Below the pieces are notes generated by a model, which was not told the DNA's origin, searched no databases, and worked only from the letters and a program-made list of their open reading frames with translations. DNA of 64,000 nt from Parus major (taxonomy: Eukaryota > Chordata > Aves > Passeriformes > Paridae), in the NCBI RefSeq assembly GCF_001522545.3, contig NC_031771.1:161901-225900 (forward strand), written 5' to 3'. Below, in pieces: positions 56,426 through 64,000 of the stretch; the first letter of the stretch is position 1, and each line of letters begins with the position of its first letter. Both the position numbers and the translations under genes were made by a program.

Positions 56426-59140
56426 ATGCAGTCACTCGGGAAGGTAGTTTCGCAACTGCACAGGCAGTGGGGTATAGACTGCAAACCAAAGGATTTTGAA
56501 TGCGTGGTTGTCAGATTGTTAGAATTATGCGTTATCGATGATCCTGTAGATATATTACACCCAGATTGCTGGGATAGGTGTACCGAGGCGCTCACGAATG
56601 ATGTGATGTGCTTCAGGTCCAGCAAGTACCTTACAAGCTGGGCGAGAGTTACGCAAGCGCTACAGAAAGCGCTTCAGGAACAAGAAACTTGGAAGGCAGC
56701 TCAAAGCTGTTTAAAGGTTACACCGCGGGTGGGGGTAGGAGCTGCCACTCAGACCATGTTAATTGATTGCTCCACCGATTCTAACTGGCCATCTAATGAT
56801 TACGGGTGACCTGAGTCGCCGTTCCACCTGCCCAACTCTAACGCGGGTTTGGCCGCAGAACACACTTTGCCAGCAGGGGGTACTGATGCCACAGAGCCAC
56901 GGGGCGCGCCTGACACCGCGGGGCCTGGAGATGTCGGGGAAAGGCCTCCACCATACACGCTGCAAAATGGCATCGGGGAGAGGAGGAAGGGGCGGAGCGG
57001 AGGGTGCCTAACGCGCGTGGACATACGTGATCGGGAGCCTAATGGGAAGCAGGAGGACAGCGCCGAGGGTGAAGGGGAGGAGAGCTCACTGTCCAATCAG
57101 GGATCGTGCCCTAGAGTATCTCCTTGTAAGGAGAAGAACCCGCTGGAAGGAAGGCGGAGAAAGGAAGGGGAAAAACCTATCCCTGGGAAAGGGAGAAGGC
57201 GGAGTCCCACCAAAAAGCACTGCAGCCTGGAAGCCCACTACCACTCAGCTTCTGTTGTAGCTGATAGCCTGAAATGTATTTTTTCTTATTTTTTAGTTGT
57301 GATTTCCACCCCCCAGCTTTTCTTTCCCTAACTGTTTACCTGGTGTCAAGTTACCATGGTTACTGAAGTTCCTCTCCTCGGCCCCACGGCAAGAGGCCGG
57401 TTGGAGTAAAGAGAGGACCCCGCTGGCATTTCCAGCTGCTTGAAGTTTCTTTAGCCCAGGAAAACACGGGGTTGGGAGAAGAGAACCCTTCTTTCCAACA
57501 CGGAAGTTTGTAACTTTTTCCTGTCCCAGAATGCCTCTAAACTATGGAAGCTGAGAGGGCATGCTTACCTTCCCTTCCCTTTCTTTCCCCCTGTGTTGCC
57601 AGGAAACCAAGCCCCCCTCTCTCCCCCTCTGCCCCTCTGTGAAGAATACTCCTACACCTTTGTGGGCATTTGAAGAAGTTAGTGTCTGTTATCTCTTATC
57701 TTGGTGTGTGTAACCTTGATTTTTAGAAAGTTTTAAGATGTACTAACTGAGAAAATAATTGGTTCTCTCTCTGATGTTCCTTCCCTCCTGTTAAAAGAGA
57801 CCCCCCAGACCCCAAATCCTTTGTCTCTCGTCCCTTGGATTCCCCTTCACAGAAATAAACTGTGGAATGCAAACCAGAGAGAGAGTCCCCCCCTGGTTTC
57901 TTTACTCGCTCTATAGACTTGAATTCTTGAAGAAAATCAGTGAACCCCACAAACATATGCTGGCTCGAAACTCGAGTGAAGTGAAACCTCATCACTGAGC
58001 TAGCCGGGCCACACTCAAGAAGATTTGATTCAGGCTTCCTCCACCGATTTGGAAAGGGACTGGGGCCACCGACGGCACGCGCGGGAGACAGAGCGGTGCG
58101 CATTTAGACATGCATTCGGCTCGAGCTCTGACTCGGACTTTGAAAACAGGCAAATAAATTTCATTAAGCCTAAAACATCTGTAACATCATTCCCACGAGA
58201 ATCCATGCCACTCACAGACTGGAAGGAGATCCAAATGGCATGTGCTGAATGGGCCTCTCCCACAGTGCTAGCATTTCCAGTGAGAGAAGTGAATCGTCAA
58301 AAGACCTATTCCCCTGTTTACCCCAAGGATGTGCAAGCAATTGTTAAAGCCATTTCAGAAAAAGGAATAAATTCTGCTATGGTTTCTACTTTAATTGATG
58401 GACTCTTTGGTAACGACGACATGTTGCCTTTTGATATCAAACAGACATGCAGGATGATTTTTGATGGTGCTGGAATGATAGTATTTAGGCAAGAGTGGGA
58501 AGCCAATTGCGCAAAAGAGCTAGCAAAAATAGCAGGGGACAACCATCCGCTACAGCCAGCTTACAACGGCTGAGAGGCAGGGATCCAACAATGGTCACTC
58601 CACAAGCTCAAGCACAGAACTTGAGAGCCCCAGAGGTCGCAGTCACAACTCGTGTGGCCCGAGAAGCCATTCACACGGTCTGCAGGGTAGTTGCCAAACC
58701 TGCCCCATGGTCTACAATGAGGCAGAAACAGAGTGAAAGTTTTACTCAATTTGTAGACCGGCTTCAGGCTGCCGTAGATGCTTCCAAACTGCTGGCAGAA
58801 GCCAAAGGCCCAGTCGTCGCCGACTGTCTGCGCCAGCAATGTAATCTAGCAACCAAAGAAATTTTGCACTCACTGCCACCTGACTCAAGTATCGCGGCAA
58901 TGATCAAACACGTGGCAAGGGAAGAACGCCTAAGTTCAGTCCACACTGCAGTAGCAGAGGTCATGGCTGTTCAGAGCCAACATGACCACAACCAGCCAAC
59001 CTCTGGCCTGTCACCGCAAGGCAAACCCAGAGGACCGTGTTGGATCTGTGGCAAAAAAAGGACACGTTGCCAGAGAGTGTAGGTCTAGGAAGCAGGGAAA
59101 AGGGCAGGGGAGGGGACCAATGGGCCGCGTGAGGCCCCTT
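56426..59140 (+). pseudogene. gag: gag of provirus 3, interrupted by an LTR and two frameshifts
   Basis: Virion structural polyprotein. A frame opening at the ATG at 56426 gives an N-terminal matrix-like part to 56809 (TGA), then continues in the same frame from 56849 with a PPPY late-domain motif (56945-56956) and an Arg/Lys/Glu-rich linker. After the nested LTR (57253-58032) the same frame resumes with the capsid N-terminal domain to 58573. A shift then leads to the capsid C-terminal domain (major homology region QKQSESFTQFVDRL, near 58720) and to one zinc knuckle, whose CWIC and HVAREC halves sit in different frames across a run of seven A at about 59054. PPPY and the single knuckle are seen; the class II relation is inferred. 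Confidence 0.82.
57253..58032 (+). repeat. LTR nested in gag of provirus 3
   Basis: 780 bp from TGTTGTAGCTGATAG to TTTGATTCA, flanked by AGCTTC (57247-57252) and GGCTTC (58033-58038), six bases with one mismatch. AATAAA at 57854-57859 shows plus orientation. Insertion plus duplication equals 786 bp, a multiple of three, so the gag frame is the same on both sides. Confidence 0.85.
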
Positions 59141-59145
59141 CCCAG

Positions 59146-59706
59146 TTGGGATATTCGGTGGCCCACTTATGGGAACCCCAAATGGGGCGAACACCTTCCA
59201 AACCCAATGCCTCCATGAGAAGCAACCAACTTTATGGCTCAGCCAGTGCCCATTGCACAAGGATCAACCATGCCCACGGGACAACAGAGCAATGTGGAAA
59301 AGGGAACCCTTGGGTGGCCCTGGCAGTGGAATGCAACAACCCCCCAGTAGTATGGGGAATCTGCCAACAGCTTACTCGTTGCTCCACGACAGGCTCCAGG
59401 AAAAATCCACCGAACCACCTCGCGATCAGTGTCCCTTTCTTAATAGACATGGGTGCCGATGTGACTGTTATCCCACAAACGTATTGGCCTCCAAGCTGGG
59501 AAGTAGAAGAAGCCCCAACCGTAGGCAGAGTTGGAGGAGTCTCAGTCGCCAAAAGGAGCGTAGAGTTCATAGCAATAACCCTGCATACTGAAGAAGGGCC
59601 TGAGAAGACTGTAAGCCTTCGTGTCTATGTCCTGTCAAACGCCTCACCTCTGTTAGGACAAGATGCTCTATCACAACTAAGAATTAGGGTGACAAATTTA
59701 CTCTAA
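59146..59706 (+). pseudogene. pro: Aspartic protease of provirus 3, active-site change
   Basis: Open for 187 codons in the frame of the capsid C-terminal part. The catalytic box reads FLIDMGADVTVIP, with Asp-Met-Gly at 59446-59454 in place of the usual Asp-Thr/Ser-Gly. The later helix motif reads LLGQDALSQL, where the family normally has Gly-Arg-Asp. A flap-like GRVGGVSVAKR lies between. Codons 1-90 are a Pro/Asn-rich spacer. Loss of the Thr/Ser probably abolishes activity (inference). Confidence 0.8.
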
Positions 59707-60497
59707 GGGCCACTGCCGCATACCCACCACCTCCAATCCAGTTAACTTGGAAATCATCTGACCCAGTGTGGGTCGAGCAGTGGCCCATTCCAGAGCCTCG
59801 AATGTCAATCCTTTTGCAATTGCTCCAGCGAGAGTTAGAAAGACGACACATCGAACCATCCACCTCTCCATGGAACACACCAGTGTTCGTGATACCTAAA
59901 TGCAGTGGTGAAGGCTTTCGTTTGCTTCATGACCTACATGCTGTCAACAGAAAAATTCAACCTATGGTCCTGTACAGACACGACTACCTGCTCTTTTGTC
60001 CCGATGGACCAACCATGTGCAGTACTCGATATCAAAGACTGCTTCTTTTCCATTCCCTTGCATGACCAGGACAAAGAACAATTTGCCTTTTCTGTCGTGT
60101 TCCCTAATGGTCAACAGCCCAATCTGCGCTTCCACTGACAGTCCTTCCTCAGGGAATGATCAACTCTCCAACCATATGCCAGATCATTGTGAGCTGAGCC
60201 CTAGCGCCCATTCAATCCGCAAACCCAGAAGCCACTATCATCCAATATATGGATGACATCCTTGTTGCAGCACTGACGCCAGACCGTGTGGACAATCTTG
60301 TGTCAGCCATCTCTGAGGTTCTAAAGACCAACAGCTTTGAAATAGCAGAGGCAAAAATAAAGAAAGGTCCTTCAGTCACATTCTTAAGTGTGAAAATCAC
60401 CAGCTCCTATGTGACACCCCCAACAGTCAGGATTCGTCGCAACCTCAAGACACTGCACGACATGCAACAGTTAGTGGGATCCTTACAATGGTTGTGA
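59707..60497 (+). pseudogene. pol: Reverse transcriptase of provirus 3, two frame changes and three stops
   Basis: Fingers read [11 protein letters not shown], then [14 protein letters not shown] in the protease-overlapping frame to about 59960. Motif [22 protein letters not shown], lies in a second frame (about 60020-60080). The first frame then resumes with VLPQGMINSPTICQ (LPQG at 60144-60155) and the catalytic YMDD at 60246-60257, which is intact. In-frame stops at 60196 and 60495, plus the TGA at 60136 in the shifted piece. The wording places it with alpha/beta-type (class II) enzymes. Confidence 0.85.
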
Positions 60498-62279
60498 AAT
60501 GTCATCCCACCAGAAGTCATGTCTCCGCTGTACGCGCGACTTCAAGGCAAGCATCCATGGGAACCCAAGACCCTCTCAAATGAAGCCATGTGCTCACTCG
60601 ATTTCATTGAACGGCAGTTGTCCACGACAGTTCTCTCTAGATGGAACCCAAATCTATCTTTGGACTTATACGTACATTTTACCAGAGAGGGGGGAGTAGG
60701 AGCATTGGCACAAGGACTTCCCGATAAAGCGCAACCGGTACAATGGGTGACTCTCGGAAGAGCCTCACGCACGTTTACCCTGGGAGTGGAATGTCTTGGA
60801 AGCCTCATCATAAAGGGCAGAAGGCTTGCCCTGAACTGCCTAGGTCTTGACCCTGCAAAAATATACTTGCCTTTCTGGAAGCAGATCTCGACATTGTCGG
60901 TAGCAATCTCAGAACATCTTGCTTTGGCACTTTTTGGATTTGCAGGAGAGCTCTGCTACGCCGGTAAACCTCCATGGACTCAGCTGCTAGCGATAGCAGA
61001 CGCTGACCTCCCACAGAAGGTCATGGACCGGCCACTCCCTGGACCAACTGTTTTCACCGATGCATCCGCAGCCACCTCTACCGCAGCAGTGGTGTGGCAG
61101 ACACAAGAACAATGGCAATGCGTAAAAATGAGGGACAAGTCGCTGTCTGTCCAACTCCTGGAAGCCTCCGCTGTGGTATTGGCATGCGGATTGTTCCCAT
61201 CAGAGCACCTTAGCATCGTAACAGACTCCATGTTCGTCGCCAGGCTCTGTCAAGCGATGTCTGAACCAGGCATTTCAGCATCCTCTGCCGCTGCCATGAT
61301 AGAAGAAGCACTTTTTTCATGTCAAGGCACTGTACCTGTGATACATGTCAACAGCCATAACCCCGTTAAGGGATTTTTTCAAATCAGCAATGACAAGGCT
61401 GATGCTGCAGCGAAAGGGTTTGGGACTTTACAAGATGCGCGACAACTACATGAGTCACTCCGTGTTGGAACCAAAGCACTTGTCAAGAAATGCAACATCT
61501 CAATAGCAGATGCCAGGCACATAGTGGCTACTTGTCCTAATTGTCAGAAAGCACCCTTATGGTCTAGTGGGATCAATCCCAGAGGCCTCAAGGCCTCCGA
61601 GATCTGGCAAACAGATTTTACCCTCTGCCAGATATTGAAGCCTCGAGCTTGGCTTGCTGTAACAGTAGACACATACAGCGGAATGATCGTTGCAACCCAA
61701 CATGCAAAGACAAGTTCCAAGGCAACGATTCAGCATTGGCTAACGGCTATGGCATGGCTTGGCATTCCAAAACAAATCAAAACAGACAACGGCACAAACT
61801 TTATTGCCAAGTCAACTCAAGAGTTCGCGACTAAGTGGAACATCACCCTAAAACAGGGCATTCCATACAACATCAAGGGTCAAGCCATCATGGAAAGAGT
61901 GAACCAAACCTTGAAATCTAAGTTAGAAACCTTAGCCAGAGAAGAAGGGTTTACCAATAACATCCCTCCGCCAGAACAGCCACACTTGCTAGCCACTGCC
62001 ATGCTAGCGTTGAACCAGTTCCCCAGGGGAGATCAAGCACAAACCCCTTCCCAAAAGCACTGGGCCACTGAAGCGCTGAAAGAAGGCCCACCGGTTAAAA
62101 TTAGAAATGAATTGGGAGATTGGGAGTCAGGGTGGAAATTGGTCCTGACAGGTCAGGGGTATGCTGCAGTGGAGAAAGATAACATTATTAAGTGGTGTCC
62201 ATTAAAATCAATAAAGCCTGTGCTGTATAACTTAACTAATGAAACCTCAGAGTTTCTTTTAGCAGGTCTACCACTATAA
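60498..62279 (+). CDS. pol: RT thumb/connection, RNase H and integrase of provirus 3
   Basis: Open for 586 codons from the ATG at 60519. It would be cut from a Gag-Pol polyprotein, so the ATG is not a true start. RNase H acids are present: Asp181 (FTDAS), Glu215 (LLEAS), Asp236 (VTDS) and Asp295 (KADAAA). Integrase has His311, Cys339 and Cys342 of the zinc site, but the second His is Arg315 (CGT at 61461). The core triad Asp366, Asp423, Glu459 is intact with 35 residues between the last two. The C-terminal SH3-like part ends at 62277 (TAA). It overlaps or abuts the env reading frame. Remarkably free of stops for a provirus whose RT, gag and env are broken. Confidence 0.85.
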   Translation, partial: NVIPPEVMSPLYARLQGKHPWEPKTLSNEAMCSLDFIERQLSTTVLSRWNPNLSLDLYVHFTREGGVGALAQGLPDKAQPVQWVTLGRASRTFTLGVECLGSLIIKGRRLALNCLGLDPAKIYLPFWKQISTLSVAISEHLALALFGFAGELCYAGKPPWTQLLAIADADLPQKVMDRPLPGPTVFTDASAATSTAAVVWQTQEQWQCVKMRDKSLSVQLLEASAVVLACGLFPSEHLSIVTDSMFVARLCQAMSEPGISASSAAAMIEEALFSCQGTVPVIHVNSHNPVKGFFQISNDKADAAAKGFGTLQDARQLHESLRVGTKALVKKCNISIADARHIVATCPNCQKAPLWSSGINPRGLKASEIWQTDFTLCQILKPRAWLAVTVDTYSGMIVATQHAKTSSKATIQHWLTAMAWLGIPKQIKTDNGTNFIAKSTQEFATKWNITLKQGIPYNIKGQAIMERVNQTLKSKLETLAREEGFTNNIPPPEQPHLLATAMLALNQFPRGDQAQTPSQKHWATEALKEGPPVKIRNELGDWESGWKLVLTGQGYAAVEKDNIIKWCPLKSIKPVLYNLTNETSEFLLAGLPL

Positions 62280-62280
62280 T

Positions 62281-63707
62281 CCTCCACGTCGACCTCGCTT
62301 CTCGTCCTCGACATGGACATCGGCAGTTTCACGACAGCGTCTGTGCCTTTGTGTTTTCATCTTTCTAAGCCTGTCTTGCATTGGACAGGGAGAACTGGAT
62401 GTGCATCCTTACCGGCCATGCACCTGGACACTTCGCAATTCCTTGGACGGTAGAGTAATTGCCCAAACTGTGTCTAATGCCCCTAGCTTCATCATTCACA
62501 TTAGTGATATATTTAACACCGATGGAATAGGAATCAACTCTAGTCAGGGAAAACCTTTAGCCTACATTAATTGGGGAACATAGTGGTGCCCTAGTGTCAA
62601 CCCCGGTAAAAGCTATTGCACCTATCCTGGGTATGGGTTTTGTGGGTATTGGGGTTGTGAAACCATCGTCACCAGTAACCAGTGGACACCAGCTAAGAGA
62701 GATAGTTTCCTAGACATGAGGTTTTGGCCCAAAGGCTGCAAGCGGCCCATGTTTGGAAAGAGCAGTATGATCATTGCTAAAGGAAGCTGTTCCCACCTAA
62801 ATGTAACAGTCCTGCAATCTCAAGACACCAACTGGTCACTAGGACGAAAGTGGTCAGTATTCCTTCATAGCTGGGACACAGATCCGAACACGATCGTTCA
62901 AATTATCAGAGCTTCACCACTGCACCACACCGCTCTCGGACCCAATAGAGTTATAGCCCAGCAATTCGATCGCATAAACAGCAGTCCCATGCCTAGCCTC
63001 ACTAGTGCCACATCAGCACTTCATGGTGCGCTCGAACTGACGTCTCATGCCCTCTTTCATCGCATGCTAAATGCCGCATTTCTATTGCTAAATGCAACAA
63101 AGCCAGACCTTAGCTGTTCTTGTTGGCTTTGCTATGATGCCTACCCGCCCTTTTACGAACGGGTAGCCCTTAATGCCATGTTCAGCTACTCCAGAGCGAA
63201 TGACCCCAAGCGATGCTTGTGGAACACCCCTCGCAAGGGAATCACACTAGAGCAAGTTTTGGGCAAAGGTGTTTGCATAGGCAACAGACATGCAATACAA
63301 CGCCATGAAGAGATTTGTGGTGCTCCTATGACTCTAGATAAGACTGAGTCCTGGGTAATTCCAGCAACCTCGGGAATCTGGGCCTGTAGCTCCACAGGTA
63401 TCACCCATGTATTTCCATCAAACACTTTGATGAAACTAACGATTTCTGTGTCCAAGTGGTTGTTATCCCTAGGATCCTTTACTTCCCTGGAGATGAATTA
63501 CCTTACCAACAGGAGAGAGGTTTCCCACGCCAAAACCAAGAACTCATTACCGCCGTCAGCCTTGCAGTACTTTTAGGTCTAGGAGCAACAGGCGCAGCAA
63601 CAGGTGTCACAGCACTAGTGACTCAAAACCAAGGTCTAGCCCAACTGCAGACAAAGGTAGATGAAGACCTGCACAGAATCCAAGAGTCTATCTCCAACTT
63701 GGAGTGA
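62281..63707 (+). pseudogene. env: env of provirus 3: SU and start of TM
   Basis: Gamma-type surface glycoprotein. A hydrophobic leader (LCLCVFIFLSLSCIGQG, near 62340-62395) is followed by SU, open except for a TAG at 62581-62583 and running in one frame to 63576. CWLC (63121-63132) is the CXXC that pairs with TM. Several Asn-X-Ser/Thr sites are visible. Near 63456-63500 the frame shifts; the new frame holds a fusion-peptide-like stretch (AVSLAVLLGLGATGAATG) and ends at TGA 63705-63707. I see no clear Arg-X-Lys/Arg-Arg furin site at the SU/TM junction. The initiator codon is uncertain and may lie within the end of pol. Confidence 0.82.
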
Positions 63708-64000
63708 TCCCTCAATTCCCTTGCAGAGGTTGTGCTGCAGAACAGACGAGGACTGGACATCTTACTCATGCACCAAGGAGGTCTGTGTGCTGCCTTGGAC
63801 GAGAAGTGTTGCTTCTATGCCAATTATTCAGGGCAAATCAAGCAGTCCATGGCAGAGCTACAACAAAGACTTGACCAGTGTAGCCAGCAACGCTCTCAGC
63901 AAAACTGGTTTAGTTCAATGTTCAACCAATCCCCATGGATTATTACCCTTGTTTCCACGTTAGCAGGACCAGTTATCGTTGTTGTGTTCGTACTTATTTT
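63708..64000 (+). pseudogene. env: env TM continuation, cut by the window edge
   Basis: Same frame as the TM start, after the stop at 63705. Contains the conserved segment LQNRRGLDILLMHQGGLCAA, equivalent to the retroviral immunosuppressive domain. The CX6CC motif spans 63786-63812, then comes a coiled-coil-like helix, and then the membrane anchor (from about 63940, WIITLVSTLAGPVIVVV). The cytoplasmic tail is outside the window. Confidence 0.85.

Larger units (their letters stand above)
55282..64000 (+). mobile_element. Mosaic provirus (provirus 3), class II pol with gamma-type env
   Basis: Order: 5' LTR, tRNA-Phe-type primer site, gag, protease, RT, RNase H, integrase, env, cut by the window edge inside TM. 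Pol wording (YMDD, LPQGM, DX35E) is class II; env has the CXXC and CX6CC hallmarks of gamma-type glycoproteins. Coding damage is limited compared with provirus 1. Two LTRs have inserted into it, and it sits in a CR1. The 3' LTR and the second target duplication are outside the window. Confidence 0.9.

Overview
The window is bird nuclear DNA, very probably from a songbird. CR1 LINE tails occur on both strands, and at least sixteen long terminal repeats (LTRs) of avian endogenous-retrovirus (ERV) type are scattered through AT-rich single-copy sequence. I found no host protein-coding exon, rRNA, tRNA or CRISPR array that I can defend. Nearly all recognisable coding sequence is retroviral and broken.

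Three proviruses hold the coding content. (1) 1-5894, plus strand: an ERV-L-like element without env, cut by the window start in its 5' LTR and cut in its 3' LTR beside a lone N. Gag, protease, RT, RNase H and integrase are all recognisable but carry many stops and frameshifts. Its primer-binding site looks like tRNA-Lys. (2) 17818-21183, minus strand: a 3.37 kb internally deleted class II (ERVK/beta-like) element with two 280-bp LTRs and a perfect 6-bp target-site duplication (TSD), GACAAT. (3) 55282-64000, plus strand, running off the end: a much better preserved element with a tRNA-Phe primer site, class II-like gag-pro-pol (a 587-codon open stretch covers RNase H and integrase) and a gamma-type env (CWLC in SU; CX6CC and an immunosuppressive-like segment in TM). 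It sits in a CR1 and has itself been hit by two LTRs, one in its own 5' LTR and one in gag.

Between them lie solitary LTRs, many bounded by TSDs that I located: 7763-8496 and 21474-22199 (same family as provirus 1, 5-bp TSDs with one mismatch); 11755-12641 (CACTTC, inside a CR1); 32815-34323 (ACAGC), 40756-42086 (TTAAG) and 43382-44651 (AAAAG), one family with the last two in inverted orientation; 48091-48635 (AAAATT); 52903-53294 (TTAC). LTRs at 22246, 25098 (running into a 740-bp N gap), 28135 and about 30013 are less certain at their edges. The remaining stretches (about 5.9-7.7, 8.8-11.7, 13.0-17.8, 22.7-24.9, 26.2-28.1, 31.2-32.8, 34.3-40.7, 44.7-48.1 and 48.6-52.9 kb) contain simple repeats, CR1 fragments and no convincing gene.

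No genes here form a host pathway. The biology is layered retroelement insertion: CR1 first, then ERVs into CR1, then LTRs into ERVs. The most unusual item is the mosaic provirus at the right-hand end.
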